Origin: Janthinobacterium sp.
Lineage (GTDB): Bacteria; Pseudomonadota; Gammaproteobacteria; Burkholderiales; Chitinibacteraceae
Direction of reading: 5' to 3'
Assembly (NCBI GenBank): GCA_025360045.1
Contig: JANYCY010000083.1
Coordinates: forward strand, 1 to 37,400
Length of the DNA stretch: 37,400 bases
Shown: positions 15,406 through 22,536 of the stretch, in pieces
Numbering within the stretch: the stretch's first letter is position 1
Layout of the letters: each line of letters begins with the position of its first letter
Notes under the pieces: generated by a model
The model's input: the letters and a program-made list of their open reading frames with translations, nothing else
Told to the model about the DNA's origin: nothing
Databases searched by the model: none
Position numbers and translations under genes: made by a program

Positions 15406-17595
15406 ATGGAAATGCTGCTGGCAGATATTGATTTACCCGAGTTGGCGAGTACCGCCCCGGAAGTGTTCGCCGATGCAAATCGCTTTCTTTCCCTAAATAC
15501 CTCTTATTTGAAGCTAGAAGACCGGCAGTTTTTGGCGGGTGCTTTTTGTTTTGCAGATGCCTCGCACCGAGGCCAAGTTCGCCGCTCTGGCGAGCCATAT
15601 ATTTCCCATCCTCTTGCCGTTGCCACCATTCTTACCCAATGGAAGCTCGACGCTCAGGCGCTAGCTGGCGCTTTGCTGCACGATGTGATGGAAGACAGCG
15701 GTGTTACCAAACTTGAGTTAACCGAAAAGTTTGGTAAAACAGTTGCCGAGCTGGTCGATGGCATGAGCAAAATCGATAAGCTTGAGTTTCAAAGTAAAGA
15801 AGAAGCGCAGGCAGAGAATTTCCGCAAAATGCTGTTGGCGATGGCGCGTGATTTACGCGTGATGCTGATTAAGCTAGCGGATCGTTTGCACAATATGCGC
15901 ACCATGGATGCCATGCGGGCGGATAAGCAAAAGCGAATTGCCCGCGAAACAATGGAAATCTACGCGCCCATTGCTAATCGAATTGGCCTGAATAGCGCCT
16001 ATCAAGAATTAGACGATCTGGCGTTTAAATATCTGCACCCTAATCGCTATGGTGTTTTATCCAAAGCATTAAAAGCCGCTCGCGGTAATCGCCGCGAAGT
16101 GGTGGGTAAGATATTAGATTCAATTAAAGACAAACTGGCAGCGGCTAAAATTGAAGCCAGCGTAACGGGCCGCGAAAAAAACCTGTATAGCATATATCGC
16201 AAAATGCAGGAAAAACAACTCAGTTTTTCTGAAGTGCTGGATATCTATGCCTTTAGAGTGATTGTCAAAGACGTGCCCACCAGCTATCTCACGCTGGGTG
16301 CGTTGCACGCATTGTTTAAGCCAATTCCTGGCAAATTTAAAGACTATATTGCGATTCCAAAAGCCAATGGCTATCAAAGCTTGCATACCACGCTATTTGG
16401 CCCCTATGGCACGCCGATTGAAATTCAAATTCGCTCGGGTGATATGCACCGTATTGCCGATGCCGGTGTGGCTAGCCATTGGATGTATAAAAGCGGCGAT
16501 GAAGGTTTTTCTGATGTGCAGAAGAAAACCCATCAATGGCTGCAATCTTTATTGGAAATGCAAACCGAATCAGGCGATGCGGTTGAGTTTTTAGAGCATA
16601 TTAAAGTCGATTTATTCCCCGATCAGGTGTATGTGTTTACACCTAAGGGTAAAATTTTTAATATGCCAGCAGGCTCCTGTTGCGTTGATTTTGCCTATGC
16701 CGTGCATTCGGATATTGGTGACAGCTGTATTGCCGCAAAAATTAATCATGAATTAGTGCCATTACGCACCCGCTTAAAAAATGGCGATCAGGTAGAGATT
16801 GTTTCTGCCGTGCACGCCCGCCCTAATCCATCTTGGTTGACGTTTGTGACCACTGGCAAGGCACGCTCGCATATTCGCCATTTCCTAAAAAGCCTGCGTT
16901 TTGAAGAATCTGTATTATTAGGTGATCGCCTATTGGCTCAGGGTTTTGCCAGTTTAAATCAGCCTTTGCAGCAGGTCAGTGACGATGTGTGGGAGCGCTA
17001 TTTAAAAGAAAATGGCGAAAAATCCCGTGAAGTCGTGAAGGCCGAATTAGGCCTTGGTAAACGTTTGGCGATGGTGGTGGCTAAGCGTTTATTGCAATTA
17101 GCCGGTAATTGGCAAGAAGAATTGGTTGGTGGACGTAAAGCCGCCGCCGTGGCTGTGCGCGGTAGTGAAGGCATGGCGATTCAATGTGCGCGATGTTGTA
17201 ACCCGATTCCGGGCGATCCAATTCTAGGCTTTGTTAAAAAAGATCAGGGCTTGGTGATTCATACCCATGATTGTCCACAAATTGCCCACGGTCGTATCGA
17301 TAGTGAAAAGCTAATTGATGTGGAATGGGATGCGGATGTGAATCGCCTATTTGATGTGCCAGTGCGTATCTTGGCGCAAAATGATAGGGGCACTTTGGCT
17401 GCGATTGCTACTGCAATTGCTGAGGCTGATGCCAATATTACGGCAGTGGCAACGCAAGAGCCAGAAGGCTTTTCTGAGCGCTATATGCAGATTCAATTTA
17501 CCTTGCAGGTAAGCAATCGCACGCATTTGGCTAAGGTGATGAAAAACCTGCGCCAATTGCCTTCGGCCTATCGCATTCAAAGAATGCGTTCATAA
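15406..17595 (+). CDS. spoT: Bifunctional (p)ppGpp synthetase/hydrolase (RelA/SpoT family)
   Basis: Encodes 729 residues from the ATG at 15406; GTG at 15394 would add four residues and lies nearer the terminator. The N-terminal hydrolase has the HD metal site in LLHDVMED (H92, D93) and ADRLHNMRTM. In the synthetase domain GREKNLYSIYRKM precedes KFKDYIAIPKANGYQSLHT (from residue 310): KxKD at this site is like the RxKD motif of bifunctional enzymes, not the ExDD motif of RelA-type synthetase-only enzymes. A TGS domain (VYVFTPKGKIFNMPAG, from about 405), a Cys-containing helical part (CARCCNPIPGDPILGF) and a C-terminal ACT domain (from about 650) follow. It makes and destroys the stringent-response alarmone. 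thiS starts 46 bp after its end. Confidence 0.96.
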   Translation: MEMLLADIDLPELASTAPEVFADANRFLSLNTSYLKLEDRQFLAGAFCFADASHRGQVRRSGEPYISHPLAVATILTQWKLDAQALAGALLHDVMEDSGVTKLELTEKFGKTVAELVDGMSKIDKLEFQSKEEAQAENFRKMLLAMARDLRVMLIKLADRLHNMRTMDAMRADKQKRIARETMEIYAPIANRIGLNSAYQELDDLAFKYLHPNRYGVLSKALKAARGNRREVVGKILDSIKDKLAAAKIEASVTGREKNLYSIYRKMQEKQLSFSEVLDIYAFRVIVKDVPTSYLTLGALHALFKPIPGKFKDYIAIPKANGYQSLHTTLFGPYGTPIEIQIRSGDMHRIADAGVASHWMYKSGDEGFSDVQKKTHQWLQSLLEMQTESGDAVEFLEHIKVDLFPDQVYVFTPKGKIFNMPAGSCCVDFAYAVHSDIGDSCIAAKINHELVPLRTRLKNGDQVEIVSAVHARPNPSWLTFVTTGKARSHIRHFLKSLRFEESVLLGDRLLAQGFASLNQPLQQVSDDVWERYLKENGEKSREVVKAELGLGKRLAMVVAKRLLQLAGNWQEELVGGRKAAAVAVRGSEGMAIQCARCCNPIPGDPILGFVKKDQGLVIHTHDCPQIAHGRIDSEKLIDVEWDADVNRLFDVPVRILAQNDRGTLAAIATAIAEADANITAVATQEPEGFSERYMQIQFTLQVSNRTHLAKVMKNLRQLPSAYRIQRMRS

Positions 17596-17641
17596 GCAGG
17601 CGCTGCAAGGCCAAATTTCTTTTTACTTACTGAACTACATC

Positions 17642-17842
17642 ATGAAAATCTCAATTAATGGCGAAGCCCGCGAATTTGTGGCCCCCCTTTCCTTGCTTGA
17701 TCTAATTGATTTGCTTGAACTCAAGGGCAAACGAATTGCGATCGAGCAAAATGGCGAAATCGTCCCTAAAAGCCAACATAGCGTTACTTTTCTAAGCGAA
17801 GGCGATGCTTTAGAAATGGTTGTGGCAGTAGGCGGGGGCTGA
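17642..17842 (+). CDS. thiS: Thiamine sulphur-carrier protein ThiS
   Basis: Encodes 66 residues with the ubiquitin-like ThiS fold and the required Gly-Gly end (VVAVGGG). Its C-terminal glycine is adenylated and turned into a thiocarboxylate that donates sulphur to ThiG for the thiazole part of thiamine. It stands 67 bp before thiG and follows spoT closely; no TPP riboswitch is apparent in the short spoT-thiS gap. Confidence 0.95.
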   Translation: MKISINGEAREFVAPLSLLDLIDLLELKGKRIAIEQNGEIVPKSQHSVTFLSEGDALEMVVAVGGG

Positions 17843-17852
17843 TCATTGTTTC

Positions 17853-17882
17853 GTAGCTCGGGTTAGCGTTTGCGCAACCCGA
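17853..17882. repeat. Short palindrome GTAGCTCGGGTTAGCG...GCGCAACCCG
   Basis: GTAGCTCGGGTTAGCG and TGCGCAACCCGA form an inverted pair (CGGGTT with AACCCG). It resembles the other GTAGGGCGGGT palindromes in the window. It fills most of the thiS-thiG gap, 27 bp before the thiG start. Confidence 0.5.
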
Positions 17883-17909
17883 TATTGTCTTCATTTATAA
17901 GAGGCGTCT

Positions 17910-18698
17910 ATGTCGGATCAATTTCAAATTGCGGGTAAGGCTTACCAATCAAGATTGATTGTTGGCACCGGTAAATATAAAGATTTTCAAGAAACGCGTG
18001 CGGCGGTGGATGCTTCTGGTGCTGAAATTATCACCGTGGCCATTCGCCGCGTAAATATTGGTCAGGATGCCAGCCAGCCGTCTTTGCTTGAGTTTTTACC
18101 GCCCTCGCAATTTACCTATTTGCCAAACACCGCAGGTTGCTATAACGCCACCGATGCCATACGCACCTTGCGCCTAGCGCGTGAATTGCTTGATGGACAT
18201 AAGCTGGTCAAGCTTGAAGTACTTGGGGACGCCAACACGCTTTACCCCAATGTGCGTGAAACACTGATTGCTGCAGAAACGCTGGTGAAAGAAGGCTTCG
18301 ATGTGATGGTTTATACATCGGATGATCCGATTGTGGCTAAAGAGCTAGAAGACATCGGCTGCTGCGCCATCATGCCTCTGGCGTCTTTGATTGGCTCGGG
18401 CATGGGCATCTTAAACCCGTGGAATCTGCGCTTGATTATTGAATCGGCCAAAGTGCCGGTGTTGGTTGATGCTGGTGTAGGCACGGCGTCCGACGCGGCG
18501 ATTGCAATGGAATTAGGCTGCGATGGTATTTTAATGAATACAGCGATTGCTGGAGCAAAAAATCCAGTATTGATGGCGCGAGCGATGAAGCTGGCGGTAA
18601 TGGCTGGGCGCGATGCATTCTTGGCTGGCCGTATCCCAAGAAAACTCTACACCGCAGACCCAAGCTCACCGGTATCAGGTTTGATTGCAGCGAAGTAA
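17910..18698 (+). CDS. thiG: Thiazole synthase ThiG
   Basis: Encodes 262 residues, a normal ThiG. It condenses deoxyxylulose phosphate, dehydroglycine (or glycine-derived imine) and ThiS thiocarboxylate to make the thiazole phosphate. The Schiff-base lysine is K101 in [74 protein letters not shown] and [17 protein letters not shown] are the conserved TIM-barrel motifs. GAGGCG precedes the ATG. thiO and thiC are not in this window, so the rest of the pathway is elsewhere. Confidence 0.97.
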   Translation: MSDQFQIAGKAYQSRLIVGTGKYKDFQETRAAVDASGAEIITVAIRRVNIGQDASQPSLLEFLPPSQFTYLPNTAGCYNATDAIRTLRLARELLDGHKLVKLEVLGDANTLYPNVRETLIAAETLVKEGFDVMVYTSDDPIVAKELEDIGCCAIMPLASLIGSGMGILNPWNLRLIIESAKVPVLVDAGVGTASDAAIAMELGCDGILMNTAIAGAKNPVLMARAMKLAVMAGRDAFLAGRIPRKLYTADPSSPVSGLIAAK

Positions 18699-18704
18699 AT
18701 TAAT

Positions 18705-18856
18705 AAACCCAAACCTTGAACCTCGGAGTTAAGGAGAACACGGAGTCTCACGGAGGAAAACAGTTTTGAATTGAGTCCTTTGCTGATAAAGCGCAGTTGG
18801 TTTTCTCCGTGTAACTTCGTGCTCTCTGGGGGCGAAGTGGTTCAAGATTTGGGTTT
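18705..18856. repeat. Complete CACAGAG-type hairpin repeat after thiG
   Basis: The left arm AAACCCAAACCTTGAACC, then CACGGAGTCTCACGGAGG, pairs with TTTTCTCCGTGTAACTTCGTG and GGTTCAAGATTTGGGTTTT on the right. The centre of about 40 bp is not paired. This copy has CGGAG variants in place of CAGAG on both arms, so the arms changed together. Confidence 0.8.
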
Positions 18857-18884
18857 TGTTATAAAATAGGTTTAACTAGAAAAT

Positions 18885-18909
18885 ACGCCGCGCGATGCGG
18901 CGTTTTTGT
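18885..18909 (+). terminator. Intrinsic terminator before trmB
   Basis: ACGCCGC, loop GCGAT and GCGGCGT form a perfect 7-bp stem followed by TTTTGTTT. It ends about 18 bp before the trmB ATG and probably ends transcripts coming from thiG or the repeat; trmB must then rely on a promoter close by or on read-through. Confidence 0.75.
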
Positions 18910-18926
18910 TTGCAAGGAATTGAGAA

Positions 18927-19607
18927 ATGGAACACCCAAATTATATGCGCCGTATTCGTAGCTTTGTGCTGCGCCAAGGGCATTTATCGTCAGGACAAGA
19001 GCGGGCTATCGCTGAATTTGGCGAACAATTTTGCATTAAATATCAGCCAGAGCTACTTGATCTGACCGCTGCATTTGGCCGCTCTGGTCCTAAAATTCTG
19101 GAAATTGGCTTTGGCATGGGCGGCCCAACCGCTGAGATTGCCACGCATAAGCCAGAAACCGATTACCTTGGCGTAGAAGTGCATACGCCAGGTGTAGGCA
19201 GCTTACTTAAATTATTGGGCGAGCAAGGCCTGCAAAATGTGCGCATCGTGCAGCACGATGCGGTAGAAGTGCTGGATAAAATGCTCGCAGCAGATTCCCT
19301 AGATGGCGCACATATTTTCTTCCCCGATCCTTGGCATAAAAAACGCCATAATAAGCGCCGTTTGATTCAGCCAGATCTCGTCAAGCAACTATGCTCACGG
19401 ATTAAAAGTGGTGGTTATGTGCATTTGGCTACCGACTGGGAAGACTACGCCATTCAAATGTTGGAAGTCTTATCCAACGAGCCTAGCTTAAAAAACACCG
19501 CAGAAACCTACGCCGAGCGCCCAGATTATCGCCCGCTCACTAAGTTTGAAAACCGTGGCATCAAACTAGGCCACGGCGTTTGGGATTTGGTGTTCCGTAA
19601 GATTTAA
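18927..19607 (+). CDS. trmB: tRNA (guanine-N7)-methyltransferase TrmB
   Basis: Encodes 226 residues, as usual. It methylates guanine 46 in the variable loop of several tRNAs using S-adenosylmethionine. The SAM site is [26 protein letters not shown] and [20 protein letters not shown] hold the TrmB signature residues (PDPW followed by KKRHNKRR), and [12 protein letters not shown] is the conserved catalytic-side strand. AAGGA stands before the ATG. It follows thiG, as in many betaproteobacteria. Its end is followed at once by the GTAGGGCGGGT palindrome and a full copy of the 255-bp repeat, so no gene lies in 19608-20197. Confidence 0.96.
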   Translation: MEHPNYMRRIRSFVLRQGHLSSGQERAIAEFGEQFCIKYQPELLDLTAAFGRSGPKILEIGFGMGGPTAEIATHKPETDYLGVEVHTPGVGSLLKLLGEQGLQNVRIVQHDAVEVLDKMLAADSLDGAHIFFPDPWHKKRHNKRRLIQPDLVKQLCSRIKSGGYVHLATDWEDYAIQMLEVLSNEPSLKNTAETYAERPDYRPLTKFENRGIKLGHGVWDLVFRKI

Positions 19608-19612
19608 TTATT

Positions 19613-19634
19613 TGTAGGGCGGGTTAAACCCGCC
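19613..19634. repeat. GTAGGGCGGGT mini-palindrome
   Basis: TGTAGGGCGGGTTAAACCCG followed by CC: a near-perfect palindrome six bases after the trmB stop. It matches 10853-10873 and, inverted, 1768-1790. Confidence 0.65.
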
Positions 19635-19676
19635 GGTTTCGTTGAATTTCAATGTTATACAGCGGGTTGTACTAAG

Positions 19677-19932
19677 CAAAGTCAAAAAGATCTTTTTAGT
19701 GCCTTCGGCACGTTGATTTTGGTGCGGGATCCCTGCGGGGACTCACTTTCTTGCTTCGCCAAGAAAGTAAGCAAAGAAGGCGACCCCACGAAACACGAAG
19801 GCTCCTGCGCTGCGGACAAGCGAGTCGGCGGCGGGCGGGATTGGCTCGTTCCTCGCTCCCTGGCCGAAACCCCGCCCCGCTTGTTCCTCGCTCCGGCGTG
19901 TTTCAAGGGGACTTTAAAAAGCCCTATGCAGA
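19677..19932. repeat. Full copy (C) of ~255-bp dispersed repeat
   Basis: It matches copy B (10917-11171) from CAAAGTCAAAAAGATCTTTT to TTTCAAGGGGACTTTAAAAA, with scattered substitutions and few length changes. Its stem ACTTTCTTG/CAAGAAAGT (19745-19753 with 19760-19768) differs from copy B by a paired change (C-G there, A-T here). Several open frames of up to 118 codons cross it; they are not conserved and are left out. It fills the 590-bp gap between trmB and the flgP-like gene; the rest, about 19933-20197, holds only the possible promoter element at 20100. Confidence 0.9.
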
Positions 19933-20099
19933 GAGCGTGGTTTTCAGATTTTTTTTGTTGCTTGCGGATAAAAAAGCAAATTGCTTCGTACGTATGGGGT
20001 TTTACCTGGGCTACAAACAAAGCCTCCACCCCACATTCCCGCTTTTCCTACGCTTAATGGTTTATTTCGCAGAAAGTTGCTTTATTTTTCCTGATTCTT

Positions 20100-20107
20100 G
20101 CCGATAA
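20100..20107 (+). promoter_or_regulatory. Possible sigma-28 (FliA) -10 element
   Basis: GCCGATAA is an exact match to the FliA -10 box and stands about 90 bp before the flgP-like gene. A -35-like GAAAGTTG occurs at 20072-20079, but the spacer is 20 bp instead of the expected 11, so the match is incomplete. Confidence 0.3.
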
Positions 20108-20197
20108 CGCATTGATGGGCCTGCTCTTTCGTCAGACTATGCAGGGTGGCCGTTATGCTAAAGTTAATTCAGCTCTAAAGATAAGGCGGTATATAAA

Positions 20198-20611
20198 ATG
20201 CGGATCAAACACACTCTGGTGTCACTTGCGACTTTGCTGGCTTGCGTAAGTACTTCTTATGCTGAGGAAGGGCTGGTTACCGCTGCTGGTTACGGTGCAC
20301 CACCGCAGATTGAGGGTTTATCTGGGGCTCAGCGCCGCCTGATGTCGATGCGTGCGTCTAAGCTAGATGCTTATCGGGCACTGGCCGAAACGGTGCAAGG
20401 CTTTAGATTGGCGGGTAACAGTACGGTGGCGGCTTTGTCGGTGCAAAACGATAGCTTTCGTATTTATGTCGATGCTTATTTGCGCGGTGCGCGGGTGGTT
20501 TCGATGAATGCCTTGCCTGAAGGCGCTTATGAGACGGTGCTAGAGCTGGATATGTCTAAGCTGGCGAATGAATCGTCTAATCAAAACTTTTTTGCAATGC
20601 GGGGTCGTTAA
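20198..20611 (+). CDS. flgP: FlgP-like flagellar assembly protein (LPP20 family)
   Basis: Encodes 137 residues with a signal peptide (cleavage probably after SYA). No lipobox Cys is present, unlike FlgP of Vibrio. The mature part has QRRLMSMRASKLDAYRALAE and VQGFRLAGNSTV, the typical LPP20/FlgP pattern, and the C-terminal YETVLELDMSKL strand. In Vibrio FlgP belongs to the H ring or basal-body disk around the flagellar motor in the outer membrane. The next gene codes for a FlgT-like protein and starts directly at the stop codon, which makes the assignment stronger. AAGGCGG lies eight bases before the ATG. The name is by family and context; a general LPP20 protein is the alternative. Confidence 0.7.
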   Translation: MRIKHTLVSLATLLACVSTSYAEEGLVTAAGYGAPPQIEGLSGAQRRLMSMRASKLDAYRALAETVQGFRLAGNSTVAALSVQNDSFRIYVDAYLRGARVVSMNALPEGAYETVLELDMSKLANESSNQNFFAMRGR

Positions 20612-21961
20612 TTGATCAAAGCCTGTGCGCTTTTGCTGCTAGCGTTTCATTGCAACGCGGCAGAGATTGAAGGTCTATCGGCGATAGGCGTAGGCGGTGT
20701 GCCTATGGCTAAGCAGGAGGCGATTCAAGATGCATTAATGCAGGCTTCTTTGTGGAATGGGGCCAAGGTTGAAGCGAGTAGCCATGTTGAAAATGGCCGC
20801 GTGAGCGAGTTGCAGCGCGTGTTTCCCGTGCAGACTTTAGATCGATATAAATTGTTACGTGAATGGCGCGAGGGGAGTTTCTATCATGTGATGATAGAAA
20901 CAGATCCTCCACCAGAGCCTGTATCTGTAGAAAAAATAGCGGCCTCCGCCCCTGCCACTGTGCTTGCCAGCTCTGCTGCACAGGGTGTTTTAGCGAAGCA
21001 AGCACCCGCTCGTGAATGCCCACAATCCGATTTTGCCTATCGTAAAAAACTCCTACTGGCGCATTTTCAGTTGCAAAACCCAGTGGATGCCAATGATTTA
21101 TCTCATTTTCAAGATGGTTTACAGCAAGAACTCAGCCGGATGTTGTCAGCATCCGATCATTACTTACCTCAACGCACGGTAAACGAAGCGGCATTTAATT
21201 TGCAGCCCGGTTTTTATGATTCGGTTTTGCAGCCAGAGCGAGTCAGGGAATTAGCGCGCCGCTATGGTACGCAGTTTGTGGTGGGCGGGGTGATTCGGGA
21301 TATCGGCGCTTATGGAGAGCAATTGGGTTTGGCTTGGGGCAGTGATGTTCGTAGCGGCGAGCGTAGAATTAGCCCCAGTGTCCCCATGTTGAAGTTGAAT
21401 GGTTGGATACCAAATGTTGCTGAGTTGGGCTTGAAGATTAAACCCTCTTCGCGTCGCTTTGAGGCGGATGTGTATGTTTTTGATGGGGCCAGTGGCGCGC
21501 TTTTAAAGCAGCAGCGCTTTGCCGATTCAGCGACAGGTGATGTGGTGCAAGGGCGCGATTATGTTTTTGGTTCTCGCCGATTTTATGAAACCGATTTTGG
21601 AAAAATGGTTGAGCAGCAACTAGGCCAGATTGTGGCGGGTGTGGATGATACTTTAGCGTGCCAAGCATTTGCCGCCAGAATTAGCCGTGTTGATAAAAAT
21701 CGCATATTTATTGATGCAGGCAGTACCGCCCGATTAACAAAAGGCGATAAATTGCAGTTGTTTCGAGTGAGCGGCCCTAATCAAGTGATTGCTGCTGTGA
21801 ATGGGGATAGCAGCATGTCTTTGGGTACGCCAGAAGAGTTGATTAGTGCAGTGACGATTACGCAAGTACAGCCGCTGTTTGCTATTGCGATTATTGAAAA
21901 CGGCAGTATCCGCCCAGAGGTGGGTGATTACGTGCGGTTTAGTATGAAGGAATCACGATGA
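20612..21961 (+). CDS. flgT: FlgT-like flagellar H-ring protein
   Basis: Encodes 449 residues from a TTG that follows the flgP stop directly; CGGGG seven bases before supports it and the residues MIKACALLLLAFHCNAAEIE form a signal peptide. The N-terminal part (AIGVGGVPMAKQEAIQDALMQASLWNGAKVEAS) matches the FlgT N-terminal domain, a middle part with YGTQFVVGGVIRDIG and FEADVYVFDGASGALLKQQRF matches the FlgT middle domain, and the end (AARISRVDKNRIFIDAGSTARLTKGDKLQLFRV) looks like the C-terminal domain. In Vibrio FlgT is needed to build the H ring and to hold the MotX/MotY T ring. Here no flagellar structural genes are near, so the ring genes are separate. The following gene overlaps by 4 bp. 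Confidence 0.8.
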   Translation: MIKACALLLLAFHCNAAEIEGLSAIGVGGVPMAKQEAIQDALMQASLWNGAKVEASSHVENGRVSELQRVFPVQTLDRYKLLREWREGSFYHVMIETDPPPEPVSVEKIAASAPATVLASSAAQGVLAKQAPARECPQSDFAYRKKLLLAHFQLQNPVDANDLSHFQDGLQQELSRMLSASDHYLPQRTVNEAAFNLQPGFYDSVLQPERVRELARRYGTQFVVGGVIRDIGAYGEQLGLAWGSDVRSGERRISPSVPMLKLNGWIPNVAELGLKIKPSSRRFEADVYVFDGASGALLKQQRFADSATGDVVQGRDYVFGSRRFYETDFGKMVEQQLGQIVAGVDDTLACQAFAARISRVDKNRIFIDAGSTARLTKGDKLQLFRVSGPNQVIAAVNGDSSMSLGTPEELISAVTITQVQPLFAIAIIENGSIRPEVGDYVRFSMKESR

Positions 21962-22281
21962 ATAGCCTGCGTATTGCCATTGCGCTTAGTTTATTACTAA
22001 CCATAAGCTGCGTCGAAGCGTCTTCTTATAGCTCGAGCCGTCACATCAGAAAGCCCGGACATTCACGGGTAAAAGCCGCCCATGCGCCAGCAGCCGCTCA
22101 TGGCTCTCAAGCCAGAAACGGCCCCGTAGTGATGGCGAGGCCACAGCCCCATGTACAAACCTTACCCGCAACGATGTTGTCGCGCTCCACTCTTGGGGCT
22201 GCACCGGTATCGGCTACCGAGCCAAAATTAAGCACGGCACAAGAAAACGAGTTGCGCTGGCGTTTATATAGCTACCCATAG
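21958..22281 (+). CDS. Small secreted hypothetical protein after flgT
   Basis: Encodes 107 residues and starts in an ATGA overlap with the flgT stop, so it is translated together with it. The N terminus SLRIAIALSLLLTISCVEA is a signal peptide, with a likely cut after VEA; the LTISC context is a poor lipobox, so lipidation is doubtful. The mature part is basic, rich in Ala, Ser, Pro, His and Arg, low in complexity, and ends LSTAQENELRWRLYSYP. I do not recognise the family. Context suggests an accessory part of the FlgP/FlgT assembly, possibly filling the place of FlgO, but it has no visible similarity to FlgO. After it, 22282-22536 holds no gene. Confidence 0.6.
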   Translation: MNSLRIAIALSLLLTISCVEASSYSSSRHIRKPGHSRVKAAHAPAAAHGSQARNGPVVMARPQPHVQTLPATMLSRSTLGAAPVSATEPKLSTAQENELRWRLYSYP

Positions 22282-22536
22282 CATGCCGCACGCTGAATAG
22301 AAGAGCAGGCCATTCACTTTCTTGGAAAAAGTGCAGGGGTTAGGCGTTTTCTCAACTGCCACTGCGCTCCACCCAACTGACGGCATATTTTTTAAAAGCT
22401 TTTGCTGATAGCAGATGCAAGTATTCTGGCGGTTTATTTAAGTATCATCCTTTTTAAATAACTAAAAAGTCTTAGTGTTAAGAATATAATAACAATTAAA
22501 CTCTATGCCTATTTGCTGGCTAAAGAGAAAAACTTC

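Noticed and set aside
20140-20197. Sigma-54-like TGGCCG...TGC before the flgP-like gene
   Set aside because: The spacing between GG and GC is too short for a sigma-54 promoter.
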